Below are positions 38,201 through 46,700 of a stretch of DNA of 64,000 nucleotides, one piece after another (position 1 is the stretch's first letter; each line of letters opens with the position of its first letter). The stretch comes from Streptomyces sp. NBC_00539. GTDB lineage: Bacteria; Actinomycetota; Actinomycetes; Streptomycetales; Streptomycetaceae. Below the pieces are notes generated by a model, which saw only the letters and a program-made list of their open reading frames with translations, searched no databases and had not been told where the DNA came from. The position numbers and the translations under genes were made by a program. Location: assembly GCF_036346105.1 (NCBI RefSeq), contig NZ_CP107811.1:6343501-6407500 (forward strand), written 5' to 3'.

Positions 38201-38508
38201 GGTGAACCCCTCTCCTCGGCCCGGGACTTCCGCCTGCGGTTCCCGGACCCCTCTTGTCGCGGCCCCGGCGGTGAGGCCGACGCGCGGACGGGAGAGCACT
38301 GTCGGCCGGGGGCACACACGTGCCGCCCGGCCCGGGTGGTGGCTCCGGCCCGCGTCGTCTTCGTCACGGTCCCAGCCCGTGCTGTTGGCAGCCTTGACCG
38401 GGACTCGCGTCGCGACGGAGGACCTCAGGAGTCTGCCTGCACCGGCGGCCTTGCCGGCATCCTCGCCGGTGTCGCCACCGGCCTTTGTGCCGGTCCGTGC
38501 GGCCTGCG
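38201..38508. other. Intergenic region before the ATP-grasp operon
   Basis: 308 bp that must hold the promoter of the leftward operon. No clear -35/-10 pair and no copy of the element at 46488 was found. The right end is hairpin-rich (38440-38500). Confidence 0.4.
38466..38483. terminator. Hairpin after the DD-carboxypeptidase gene
   Basis: A 7-bp perfect stem (gccggtg / caccggc) with a 4-nt loop, 26 bp after the stop of the leftward gene. Confidence 0.35.
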
Positions 38509-39447
38509 TCAGTCGAGGACGTCCGGGACCGGCTCGGTGCTGCCGCGCCGGAGGGCGGTCCTGGAACCGGCAGCCGGGCCCAGCGCCCAGTCGGAGAGGG
38601 CCATCGAGTCCACGTACCGCTCCTCGTCGTTCAGCAGGACGCCGATGACCGTCCTGCCGCCCCGGGTCACGGAGAAGACGAGGCACTTGCCCGCCGCCGT
38701 GCCCGTGCCGGTCTTGACGCCGATCGCACCCGGGTACCCGTATCCGGTCGGCCGGGGCCGCACCAGCAGGTTGGTGTTGGACCACGCCGCGTCGGTCGAA
38801 GTGCCGCCGGTGCTGATCGAGGTGGTCTTCACCAGGGTCCGGAACGTGGTGCCGGTCATCGCGTACTTGGTGAGCTTCGCGAGGTCGCGCGGGGTGGTGA
38901 GGTTGTTGCCGGTCGGCGAGATGCCGTCGAAGGAGTCGTACCCGGTCCGGGTCAGGCCCAGCGCCCTGGCCTTGGAGTTCATCTGGGCGATGAAGTCCGC
39001 CGTGCGGGCCGCCGTGGTCGTGCCCTTGCCGAAGGTGTCGGCGAGCGCGTACGCCGCGTCGCAGCCCGAGGGCAGCATCATGGCGTACAGCAGCTGTCGG
39101 ACCGTCGGCCGGGCGCCCGCCTTGAGGTGGGCCGAGCTCGCGCCCTCGCGGACCACGTAGTCCAGGTACGCCTGCTTGACGGTGACGTGCCGTTCGAGGT
39201 CGACGCCCGGCTGGGTGGTCACCACCAGAGCCGTCATTATCTTCGTGGTGCTGGCCATCTGACGCCTGGTGTCGGCGGCCTTGGAGGTGAGGGTCGCCCC
39301 GGTGGCACCGTCCATCAGGAACGCTCCGGCCGCGGTGAGGGGCGGCGCGGAGGCGGCCCGGGCCGGCGCCGGGACCGTGAGCAGGGCGCCGGTCGCGACG
39401 GCGACGGCGAGCGCGCCACGCGCACGGCGCATCAGTTTCGAGGTCAA
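38509..39447 (-). CDS. Secreted D-alanyl-D-alanine carboxypeptidase
   Basis: A 312-residue penicillin-binding protein of the S11 type. A signal peptide ends near residue 34 (ARA-AS). The motifs are the nucleophile ASTTK (SxxK), SGC in LPSGCDAAYALAD (third residue Cys instead of Asn) and KTGTG. It trims the terminal D-Ala of peptidoglycan stems. TTG at 39447 is preferred because GGGGGA lies before it; ATG at 39432 is the alternative. The C-terminal domain of DacA proteins is missing. Confidence 0.87.
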   Translation of the reverse strand: MTSKLMRRARGALAVAVATGALLTVPAPARAASAPPLTAAGAFLMDGATGATLTSKAADTRRQMASTTKIMTALVVTTQPGVDLERHVTVKQAYLDYVVREGASSAHLKAGARPTVRQLLYAMMLPSGCDAAYALADTFGKGTTTAARTADFIAQMNSKARALGLTRTGYDSFDGISPTGNNLTTPRDLAKLTKYAMTGTTFRTLVKTTSISTGGTSTDAAWSNTNLLVRPRPTGYGYPGAIGVKTGTGTAAGKCLVFSVTRGGRTVIGVLLNDEERYVDSMALSDWALGPAAGSRTALRRGSTEPVPDVLD

Positions 39448-39576
39448 GTCGGTCCCCCCGCGTTGGCTTTCGATCCGCTCGGACGCGGGCCGGGTGCCTG
39501 CGCCCGGGCGGGATCCTAGCGCCGCACCCGTGGTCCGCCCAGAGGTTCGGCGGCGCGGGGACGGGGACATGGGTGA

Positions 39577-39605
39577 GGCGTGCCGCGGGATTCCCGCGGC
39601 ACGCC
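39577..39605. terminator. Terminator hairpin of the lamin-tail gene
   Basis: A perfect 13-bp stem (ggcgtgccgcggg / cccgcggcacgcc) with a 3-nt loop, 57 bp after the stop of the leftward gene. Confidence 0.7.
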
Positions 39606-39661
39606 GTCCCAGGAGCACGTCACGTCACCGTCGGCGCGGGACGTGACGGGCGGTGGACCGG

Positions 39662-40138
39662 TCAGCCGTGGTGACGGCGACCCTGGCGGCCGCCCCAGGA
39701 CTCGGTGTCGATGACGCGGCCGCGGTCGTCACGCAGGGTCGCGATGTCGCGGGCGTCCCAGATCTGCTGGCGGCGGTTCTGGTAGACGTCCCGGTGGGTG
39801 TTGCGGCCCTGGCCGGTGTGGACCTTCACGCTGTGGCCGCCCTCCAGCCGCAGGCCGGCGAAGCGGTAGCGGTTGCCCTGCTTGTCGGTGAGGGTGTAGC
39901 CGCGCAGCTCGACGCTGCGGCGGCCGGTGTTCTTCACCTCGACCCATTCCCGGTTGAGCGCGTGGTTGGACACGTTGCGGACGTGGCTCTCGTGCTGGAC
40001 GGAGCCGATGACGACCGAGGAGTGCGTGGCGCGGTGGTGGTCGCCGGAGGCGGAGGCCGGCAGGGCGGCGGCGCCGACCAGGGCGCCGGCGGCGAGGAAC
40101 GCCGCGACGACACGACGGGGGGTGAGAGAAGCAGACAA
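39662..40138 (-). CDS. Secreted lamin-tail-like domain protein
   Basis: A 158-residue exported protein. The signal ends near residue 31 (ASA-SG). The mature domain shows LNREWVEVKNTGRRSVELRGYTLTD and FAGLRLEGGHSVKVHTG, typical of the lamin tail domain (LTD), an Ig-like fold found in secreted bacterial proteins and nucleases. TTG at 40138 is chosen since GGAAGGGG lies upstream and no ATG or GTG is near. Its role is probably adhesive or structural. Confidence 0.8.
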   Translation of the reverse strand: MSASLTPRRVVAAFLAAGALVGAAALPASASGDHHRATHSSVVIGSVQHESHVRNVSNHALNREWVEVKNTGRRSVELRGYTLTDKQGNRYRFAGLRLEGGHSVKVHTGQGRNTHRDVYQNRRQQIWDARDIATLRDDRGRVIDTESWGGRQGRRHHG

Positions 40139-40338
40139 GGAAATGGCCCCTTCCAACGTTGGGCCGCCCCGGGGTTCGAACTGGCCGGGCGGGCTCCGAG
40201 CGGTTCTCGGCAAATGGCCGAGGAGCCATACTTTGGCCCACTTCCGCCGCCCGGCACGGTGGACTCGCCCTGTGTTGCCTAATACAGACATGTCGGTAAC
40301 TGTCCCTTTACCAAAGGAATGCAGCTGAAAGTCAGGAA

Positions 40339-40350
40339 ATAACCGGTTAT
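40339..40350. other. 12-bp palindrome in an AT-rich gap
   Basis: ataaccggttat is a perfect palindrome followed on the + strand by gtcgtttttt. It lies between the lipoprotein stop and the lamin-tail start, in one of the most AT-rich patches of the window. It may be a terminator or an operator. Confidence 0.35.
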
Positions 40351-40383
40351 GTCGTTTTTTCGTATGTGTGGGCGCGTGAGGGT

Positions 40384-41106
40384 TCAGGAGATCCCGTACC
40401 ACTGGCTGCCCCAGCCGGTGTTGATGGTGCTCGTGGACTGCTCGGCGAGGTTCACGGTGGCGGGCAGCGAGCTCTGACCGGTCAGCACCGTGCTGTACCG
40501 CAGCTTCGGCGGCGCCAGACCGGCGTTGACCGAGATGCCGGCCCCCGTGGACTTCAAGGTGAGGGCGTTGGTGGCCCAGTTGCCGTTGAGCAGCAGGGCG
40601 ATGAAGTACGTCCCGGGGGCGGCGGTGAACGGCTTGCCCAGCGGCAGCGGCTTGGCCACCGCATCGCCCATCAGCTGCGGTGAGATGTCCGAGGTGGCCG
40701 CGCGCAGGGTGCCGGCGCCGTCGTACACACCGAGGTAGCAGTTGGCGAGCTGGGCGCTCGGGTCGACACCGGCCAGGCCCAGCCAGATGTTCGACCAGGT
40801 GATCTGCTCGCGCAGGACGACCCGTACGAGGGTGAGCCGCCCGCCGACCCCGGCGGCCGACTGGGCGGTGACGTGCCCCGCGTCGTTGGGGTCGCCGGTC
40901 CAGGCCAGCAGGTTCTGGTCCTGCGGCCGGGGCCCCTGGTACCCCTCGGCCGCGGGCCCCCCGTCGTGCGCGGGCGCCGGAGCCGAAGGGGTGGCGCCCC
41001 CGTGTCCCCGCTCGCCCGGGGAGGTGCAGCCGGCCACGAGGAACAGGGCGGCGAGGGCCCCGAGGAGGCCCTTCGCGGCGGTGGCGGTGATGGTCCGGGT
41101 GCGCAT
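40384..41106 (-). CDS. Lipoprotein, unknown function
   Basis: A 240-residue lipoprotein: MRTRTITATAAKG, hydrophobic core, lipobox LVAGCTS (Cys near 26). After a Gly/Pro-rich spacer the mature part is a beta-rich domain with ITWSNIWLGLAG and YFIALLLNGNWATN, like tail-fibre or jelly-roll proteins. GGGGGG precedes the ATG. It lies between the two ATP-grasp operons; a link to them is not shown. Confidence 0.7.
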   Translation of the reverse strand: MRTRTITATAAKGLLGALAALFLVAGCTSPGERGHGGATPSAPAPAHDGGPAAEGYQGPRPQDQNLLAWTGDPNDAGHVTAQSAAGVGGRLTLVRVVLREQITWSNIWLGLAGVDPSAQLANCYLGVYDGAGTLRAATSDISPQLMGDAVAKPLPLGKPFTAAPGTYFIALLLNGNWATNALTLKSTGAGISVNAGLAPPKLRYSTVLTGQSSLPATVNLAEQSTSTINTGWGSQWYGIS

Positions 41107-41190
41107 GGTCCCCCCATGAGGCGCGGTGTGCCGACGCGCCATGATCACACGGCCGGGGCCGGACGCCACAGGGCGGCCCCGCACGCACGC

Positions 41191-41222
41191 AGACCGGCCG
41201 CCGCGGCTGCGGCGACCGGTCT
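41191..41222. terminator. Terminator of the right-hand biosynthetic operon
   Basis: A 14-bp stem (agaccggccgccgc against gcggcgaccggtct, one mismatch) with a 4-nt loop, 38 bp after the stop of the PLP/ATP-grasp fusion. Confidence 0.65.
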
Positions 41223-41259
41223 CCCGTCGGCCCTGACGAGGAGAGCTCGCCCGGTGCGG

Positions 41260-43536
41260 TCAGCGGGCCCGTGCCCCCTGCTGCGCCTCGATGCCGACGC
41301 GCAGCTCGCCCACCGCGGCGTCCAGCGAGCGCGTCACCGCGGCCGCGGCCGGGCCGGTGGCGATGACGTGCCCGAGCCGGTCGTACGCGTTTTCGGCGGG
41401 CCGTACGGCGGCACCCGTCGCGGCGGTGACGGTGACGGCCGTGACACCGTCGACGGCGCGCGCGGCGTCGACGCCCTCGACGCCGCGCAGCGTCCCCGCG
41501 CCCCCGGGGAGCAGGAACCTGATGCCGGCGCAAGCGGAGTGCGAGGGAGTCAGGTCCAGCGGCATCCCGGTCGCGACCCGCAGCTGCTGCTCCAGCAGGT
41601 CGATGCCGGTGGCCTGCCGGACCGCCTCCGGAATCATGCCGCCCGCCAGTCGCGGGTTGACCTCGATCACCGCGACTCCGCTCCCGGTGAGCTTGACCTC
41701 CGTGTGGGTCGGGCCGAGTTCCCAGCCGATGGCCTTGAGGGCCGCGCTGACCGTCTCGGCGACGGCGCCCGCGACCGGCCCGGTGAGGGGGGCGGGGAAC
41801 AGGTGCCCGGTCTCCACGAAGTGCGGGCCGGCCGTGACCTGCTTGGCGGTGATGCCGACACAGGTGGCGACGCCGTCGTGGGAGAACATCTCCACGCTGA
41901 ACTCGGGACCGTCGAGGTACTCCTCCAGGAGCACGGTCCGCGCCGTGGGCAGCCCCCGGGCGTTGGCCGTCACCGCGAGGACGCGCTCCGCGTGCGCCGC
42001 GACCTCTTCGGCGGTGGAGCACAGCAGGACGCCGTTCGAGCCGGAGTCGTCGGCGGGCTTCACCACGCACGGCAGACCGACGGCGCGTACCGCACCGTCC
42101 ACGTCGGCCGCGTCCGTCAGGATCGCGAACCGCGGCTGCCCGACGCCCGCGTCCCGCAGGACACGGCGCGTCGTCGCCTTGTTGCGGCAGGCGGCCACGG
42201 CGTCCGCCGTGTTGCCGGCCAGACCCAGCCAGTCGGTCAGCCCGGCCACCGCGGGAACGTAGAAGTCGCTCGTCGTCGTCACCCCGACCAGCTCCTCGCG
42301 GGGGTACCGCCGGCTGATGACGGCCCGCAGTTCGGCCGGCGAGCCGGTGTCGCAGACGACGACCTCGGCGCCCGTTTCCGCCAGGCCCGCGTACCGCTGC
42401 GGCCCGGCCGTCAGCAGCACCGGGGTCAGCCCCAGCTCCCTCGCCCGGGACAGCGCGATCATGCCGGTGCCCGTGGTGTTGGACTCGACGAACAGCACCC
42501 GCCTGGGCAGGTCCCGGGGCCGGCGCACCTCGGCGCGCGACCACTGGCTCACATGGGTCCCGTAGGCGACCTGGGCCGGCTCGGAGGCCAACGGCAGGTC
42601 GGCCACCTTGTGCTCGGTCCAGTACTCGTCGCTGTACACGGTCTCCGTGTAGCGGTCACCGCGGTCCGGGAAGATGCCGACGATCCGGCTGCCCGGCTCC
42701 GCGCGGGCTGCCACGTCGGTGAGCACCCGGTAGACCGACCCGGAGGTGTTGCCCGCGAAGATCTGCTGCTCCCCGGCCAGGGCGCGGGCCGCGGCGAACG
42801 CCTCGTGGTCGTTGAGCCAGTGCACCTCGTCGATGATCCCGCGGTCGAGGTTGTGCGGCGACAGGCTGTTGCCGAGGCCGCTCTGGAGCCGCTTGGGCAC
42901 GTCCGGCTGCTCGAAGAGGGCACTGCCCACGCAGTCCACGCCGACCGACCGCAGCCCCGGCAGGCGCCGCCGCAGGGCGCGGGTGCTGCCGCACAGGGAG
43001 CCGCCGCTGCCCACCGCCCCCACCAGTACGTCCACGGTGCCCAGGTCGCGCAGCAGTTCGTCGGCGAGTACGCGGTAGGCGCGCGGGTTGTCCGGGTTGG
43101 TGTACTGCCGCGGCCAGAAGGCGCCGGGCATGTCCCGCATCAGCGCGTCCAGTCGCTCCAGGCGGGCGCCCTGCCAGCCCTGGTCGGTCATCTTGGGGAC
43201 CACGTGGACCTCGGCGCCCAGCGAGCGCAGCTTCGCCATGGTCATGCGGTCGATACGGGGATCGGTGACGATGTGCACAGGGTGGCCCAGCGAGCGGCCC
43301 ACGAGCGCCACCCCGAGGGCCATCGTGCCGGACGAACTCTCCACGATGGGAGCTCCCGGCAGCAGCGCCCCGATGCGGCGCGCCTCCTCGATGGCACTCT
43401 TGGCCACCCGGTCCTTCATGCCGAAGGGATTGGCGAGTTCCAGCTTCGCGTAGACCTCGGTCCCGTCCGGCACATCGAGGTCGAGCCGGACGAGCGGGGT
43501 GTGCCCGACCATGTCGTAGACGGTTTGAAAGAGCAT
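41260..43536 (-). CDS. Fusion of a cysteine-synthase-like PLP enzyme and an ATP-grasp ligase
   Basis: A 758-residue two-enzyme protein. Residues 1-325 are a fold-type II PLP domain with Lys41 (FGMKDRVA), ESSSGTMA and GSGGSLCG; it is similar along its length to the enzyme at 16158. Residues about 350-758 are an ATP-grasp ligase starting RRVLFVESNTTGTG, with CVVKPADDSGSNGV, LEEYLDGPEFSVEMF and the canonical metal site IEVNPRLAGG. I infer that the PLP domain replaces the phosphate of a phospho-amino acid by an amine (DabA-type) and the ATP-grasp half couples the product. No frameshift is needed; the frame is continuous. Confidence 0.88.
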   Translation of the reverse strand: MLFQTVYDMVGHTPLVRLDLDVPDGTEVYAKLELANPFGMKDRVAKSAIEEARRIGALLPGAPIVESSSGTMALGVALVGRSLGHPVHIVTDPRIDRMTMAKLRSLGAEVHVVPKMTDQGWQGARLERLDALMRDMPGAFWPRQYTNPDNPRAYRVLADELLRDLGTVDVLVGAVGSGGSLCGSTRALRRRLPGLRSVGVDCVGSALFEQPDVPKRLQSGLGNSLSPHNLDRGIIDEVHWLNDHEAFAAARALAGEQQIFAGNTSGSVYRVLTDVAARAEPGSRIVGIFPDRGDRYTETVYSDEYWTEHKVADLPLASEPAQVAYGTHVSQWSRAEVRRPRDLPRRVLFVESNTTGTGMIALSRARELGLTPVLLTAGPQRYAGLAETGAEVVVCDTGSPAELRAVISRRYPREELVGVTTTSDFYVPAVAGLTDWLGLAGNTADAVAACRNKATTRRVLRDAGVGQPRFAILTDAADVDGAVRAVGLPCVVKPADDSGSNGVLLCSTAEEVAAHAERVLAVTANARGLPTARTVLLEEYLDGPEFSVEMFSHDGVATCVGITAKQVTAGPHFVETGHLFPAPLTGPVAGAVAETVSAALKAIGWELGPTHTEVKLTGSGVAVIEVNPRLAGGMIPEAVRQATGIDLLEQQLRVATGMPLDLTPSHSACAGIRFLLPGGAGTLRGVEGVDAARAVDGVTAVTVTAATGAAVRPAENAYDRLGHVIATGPAAAAVTRSLDAAVGELRVGIEAQQGARAR

Positions 43537-43545
43537 GTCTCTTCC

Positions 43546-44547
43546 TCAGACGTTGGTGGGGGCCGCCGCGGGGGCGGAGGCGGCGAGCGGACGGAACCCT
43601 CCGTAGGACCAGTCGTCGCCGTGGCCAAGGGAGCGGTGGAGCATCGTGGTGCCGGGCAGCGACGCACACGCGGCGAGCGCGATCTCGGCCTTGAGCGAGG
43701 TCTCGGGATCGTCGTGGGGCAGCAGGATGCCGAGCATCGTCCCGCTGTGGGCGCAGGCGATGCCGAGCCCGTCGATGTCGCGGCAGATGCGCTGGAGGGT
43801 GGGCAGGGAGGGGCGGGGCATGTGCCGCGCGTTCAGCTCGGCGCTGCGGGTGGCGACGCGGCCCAGCGCGCGCAGGTCCGAAACGAGGATCGCGTCGCGA
43901 GCCTGGTCGAGGAGGCCGGCGTACTCGCGCTGTTCCTGCGCGCTGCGCGCCGTGGCCGCGTGGTTGTGGCTGATGGTGTCGACCTGTCCGCCTTCGTCGT
44001 AGGCGATGACGGTCATGGAAGGTACGGTTCCCAGGCGTTCGCGGAGCCGGACCTCACGGTGGCTGAACGCCACGATCTCGTCGTACATGACGCCGTCCGA
44101 CGGTTCTATGCCACGCAGCAGTGCCTCGATGTCCGCCGGGGTGAAGCGGACGTCCAGGGCGTCGGCCACCGCGCGCGCCGTGGCCACGAGGTCCGCCGAC
44201 GAGCTGGCCATGCCCTTGCCTTCGGGCAGCTCGCTGCCGATGCGCAGCTGGCCGCCGCCGCTGTGGCCCGCGGCGCGAAGGGCCCGCTGCGCGAGCTTCG
44301 CGGCCTTGCGTTTGTGGCGGGGCGCCACGTGGATGGCCGTCGCGTCCGGTTCGTGCGCGAAGGTCGCCGTGGACCAGGCCGCCACCGGTGACGTGACCAT
44401 GAAATGCTCGCCGGTGCCGGGCAGCACGCCCTGGAGGAGCTCCCCGAACGTTCCGAAGGCCCTGCCGACGCCGGCGTTGCGCGTGCGCGGCAGTCCGGCC
44501 GGTTCGGCCAGCCCGTCGAGCTCAGGCGTGTACGGCTGCACTGTCAT
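43546..44547 (-). CDS. GHMP kinase, PduX/DabC-like amino-acid kinase
   Basis: A 333-residue GHMP-fold kinase. The ATP loop is LPEGKGMASSSADLVAT, as in PduX L-threonine kinase; AFGTFGELLQGVLP is the N-terminal substrate loop, SDGVMYDEIVAF the region after helix B, and CAHSGTMLGILLP motif 3. It should phosphorylate the hydroxyl of threonine or serine. It lies 9 bp before the PLP/ATP-grasp gene and overlaps the lyase gene by 26 bp, so the three are one translational unit. Confidence 0.85.
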   Translation of the reverse strand: MTVQPYTPELDGLAEPAGLPRTRNAGVGRAFGTFGELLQGVLPGTGEHFMVTSPVAAWSTATFAHEPDATAIHVAPRHKRKAAKLAQRALRAAGHSGGGQLRIGSELPEGKGMASSSADLVATARAVADALDVRFTPADIEALLRGIEPSDGVMYDEIVAFSHREVRLRERLGTVPSMTVIAYDEGGQVDTISHNHAATARSAQEQREYAGLLDQARDAILVSDLRALGRVATRSAELNARHMPRPSLPTLQRICRDIDGLGIACAHSGTMLGILLPHDDPETSLKAEIALAACASLPGTTMLHRSLGHGDDWSYGGFRPLAASAPAAAPTNV

Positions 44548-46042
44548 GCTCTTCTCCTCCGTGTCCGCTACGGGTGGACCGGGCGCGGGCCGCCCATTCC
44601 TCTCCCAGCCGTTCGAGTTCCTCGTCCTGCGCCCGCAGTACGGCCTTGACCGCTTCCGGCCGGGCGGAGCCCTCGGAGCGCGGCGCGTTCAGGGCGTGCC
44701 GTACGTCGAAGGTTCCGGCCAGCACCGACTCCGGCGCCGTCAGCTCGAAGCCGAGTTCCGCCGCCGTCCGCTTGAGCAGGCCCGCGTCGGTCCGGGCAGG
44801 CGCGAGCCCGGCCTCCATCGCGGCGACGATGTAACGGCCCGAGATCACCTGGGCCCGGCGCCAGGGCACTCCTTCGCGCAGCGTCAGGGCGTTGGCCAGG
44901 GCGAAACCGCCGAGGAACTCCCGCTCGCACGCCTCGCTCATGCGCTTCGTGTCGAAGCGCACGTGTTCCAGGACCGCCGTGGAAAGCCGCAGCACGCTCT
45001 CGAAGGTCTCGAACGCGAAGGACAGCTGCGATCCCGCTTCCTTCGACACCTCGACCGAGTTGGAGAACGGAGTGTTGCGCTGCCCGAGCACCGCGTCCAT
45101 GTGGGCCGAGGACAGGTGCGCCGACTTGCCCCGGATCCGTTCGAGCACCGGGAAGTTCTTCTTCTGCGGCATCGCAGACGAGATCCCGGAGAGCTCGTCC
45201 GGCAGGTCCAGATAGCCGTAGGCGCTGCTGCCCCACGCCATCAGATCGGTGGTGAAACGGCTCAGGGCCACTGCGAACACACTGAACTCGGCCGTGATCT
45301 CCAGGACCCAGCCGCGGTACGCGACCGAGGTCAGGGCGAGGGGCTGCACCCTTGTGAAGCCGAGCAGGGCGGCCAGCCGTCCGCGGTCCCACGCCAGCTC
45401 CTGGCCCGACATGGCGCCGGCGCCCAGGGGGCACGCGTCGATACCGTCGTAGGTGGCGAGCAGGCGCCGCGCCGTGTGCAGCACCTGCTCGGACAGCGCC
45501 GCGAGGTAGAACCCGGGCGAGATGATCTGAGCGGCCTGCAAGTGGGTGTAGCCGGGCATCGGGTCGTCGGCGTACCGACCGGCGAGCCCTCCCGCCGCCC
45601 GGCCGAAGGCCAGCAGCGCCTCGGCGGCCGATACCAGTCGCTCACGTCCGGACATCAACTGGGCGCAGGCCTGGAGGTCGTTGCGGCTGCGGTCCACGTG
45701 CCAGGCGGCGACCGGCTCGGCGAGCCGCGTCTCGACGTGGCGCTCCAGCGAGAAGGCGATGTCCGACATGTTCGCCTCGCGCCCCGCCAGCAGTTGCCCG
45801 GCGGTCACGGAGTCGAGCAGCCCGCGGAGTTCCGCGGCCTGGCCGGCCGTCACCAGCCCCATCCGCAGGTATTCGGCGACGAGCGCCTTCTCGATCGCGA
45901 TGTAGTGGGGCAGGAGATGCTCGGCCTCGTACCGGAACTGCGGGTCGAGGACCTCTTCCCGCAGCAGGTCGCTCGGTCCTTTGCCGATGCGTCCGCTCAG
46001 CGGCAGCGCGTCGCTCCCACCGTTGTCGTGGTCAGGGTGCAC
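44522..46042 (-). CDS. Argininosuccinate lyase-like enzyme (DabB-like)
   Basis: A 506-residue lyase of the fumarase/ASL superfamily. The signature loop is SGISSAMPQKKNF (usual GSSxMPQKxNP, here Phe instead of Pro), and DRSRNDLQA and PGYTHLQAAQ hold the first two conserved regions. It is longer than the 460 residues of ArgH. It should eliminate fumarate from an N-succinyl-type adduct. No arg genes are near. GTG at 46042 is the only plausible start before the domain; its ribosome site is weak. It is first in the operon. Confidence 0.85.
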   Translation of the reverse strand: MHPDHDNGGSDALPLSGRIGKGPSDLLREEVLDPQFRYEAEHLLPHYIAIEKALVAEYLRMGLVTAGQAAELRGLLDSVTAGQLLAGREANMSDIAFSLERHVETRLAEPVAAWHVDRSRNDLQACAQLMSGRERLVSAAEALLAFGRAAGGLAGRYADDPMPGYTHLQAAQIISPGFYLAALSEQVLHTARRLLATYDGIDACPLGAGAMSGQELAWDRGRLAALLGFTRVQPLALTSVAYRGWVLEITAEFSVFAVALSRFTTDLMAWGSSAYGYLDLPDELSGISSAMPQKKNFPVLERIRGKSAHLSSAHMDAVLGQRNTPFSNSVEVSKEAGSQLSFAFETFESVLRLSTAVLEHVRFDTKRMSEACEREFLGGFALANALTLREGVPWRRAQVISGRYIVAAMEAGLAPARTDAGLLKRTAAELGFELTAPESVLAGTFDVRHALNAPRSEGSARPEAVKAVLRAQDEELERLGEEWAARARSTRSGHGGEEHDSAAVHA

Positions 46043-46374
46043 CTGGAATCCGTTTTCTCTCTTGGGGGACGGGAATCGGCAGGGCGCCGTTCTTCCGGGA
46101 AGGGCGCCGGCATGACCGCGCGTCGCTCCCGGGTGACCCGCGCGGGAGCCGGGGCGGGCGGGGCCGGCACCTTCCCGACGCCGCGGATCCGGGCCGAGCG
46201 GCTGACCGGAGGCAGGAAGATCAGCGGTGCGCGCACCACGCCGAGGTTGACGGGCGCCGTACGGAAGCCCTCGTGACCCACCAGGGTGAAGCCGGCGGCG
46301 ACGCCGGCGGCCTGTCAACGGGGCGGGGCGGCAGCTGGGTTCGGGCATCGCGCGCCTTCGGACAGCTCACTCAT
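45997..46374 (-). pseudogene. Coding-like frame interrupted by an in-frame TGA
   Basis: A 125-codon frame begins at ATG 46374 after GAGG and runs MSELSEGARCPNPAAAPPR, then TGA (46315-46317), then continues with very high third-position G/C (AAGVAAGFTLVGHEGFRTAP ...) into the start of the lyase gene. Either a broken gene, or a 19-residue peptide followed by a second short frame (GTG 46281). No family recognised. Confidence 0.35.
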
Positions 46375-46487
46375 CTGGTCCTCACAATCCCTGCTCGGTC
46401 GGCGATTGACCCACGGTCGGCCGGCGTTGGCCGGGGCGGACGCCGGGTTTCGGCACCTCACGGAAATCGACCAACCCCGAAAAGAAA

Positions 46488-46511
46488 AAACCAACCGTGT
46501 GGTTTTGTCAA
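46488..46511 (-). promoter_or_regulatory. Promoter/operator element, copy A (leftward)
   Basis: On the minus strand it reads TTGACAAAAC-N6-GTTGGTTT, with a consensus -35 at 46511-46506 and a T-rich -10 region (TTTTCT) 17 bp later. It faces the lyase operon. Confidence 0.6.
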
Positions 46512-46629
46512 CGCCCGCTCAAGTGGACTTCGATGGCCTTTCCGGGGCCCTCGCGCTGGCTCGATCCACCCGGAAATTGCAGGGATAGGGCGTCGCCTAG
46601 GGGGCGGGGTGAGTCGCAGAAGACTACCC

Positions 46630-46653
46630 TTGACAAAACAGCTCAGTTGGTTT
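46630..46653 (+). promoter_or_regulatory. Promoter/operator element, copy B (rightward)
   Basis: TTGACAAAAC-N6-GTTGGTTT with -35 TTGACA at 46630-46635 and TGTTCT 17 bp later. Identical to copy A outside the central six bases; it drives the transketolase-like gene. Confidence 0.6.
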
Positions 46654-46700
46654 GTTCTGGCGAGGTAGTGGCTTGCTGGACGGCTTCGGAAGGACCGAGC

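Larger units (their letters stand above)
46043..46700. other. Divergent control region of the right-hand operon
   Basis: 658 bp between the lyase gene (leftward) and the transketolase-like gene (rightward). It contains the interrupted frame at 45997-46374 and two copies of a promoter-like element at 46488-46511 and 46630-46653. The leader of the leftward operon would be about 430 nt. Confidence 0.6.

Noticed and set aside
38390-38560. Gly/Cys-rich hydrophobic peptide on the + strand (ACTGGLAGILAG...LCAGPCG) that looks like a bacteriocin core
   Set aside because: The frame has no suitable start with a ribosome site and runs on into the antisense of the DD-carboxypeptidase gene; it is more likely a by-product of the CCGG-rich hairpins.
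46273-46668. Rightward 131-codon frame in the divergent control region
   Set aside because: It crosses both promoter-like elements and has no coding bias in its second half.
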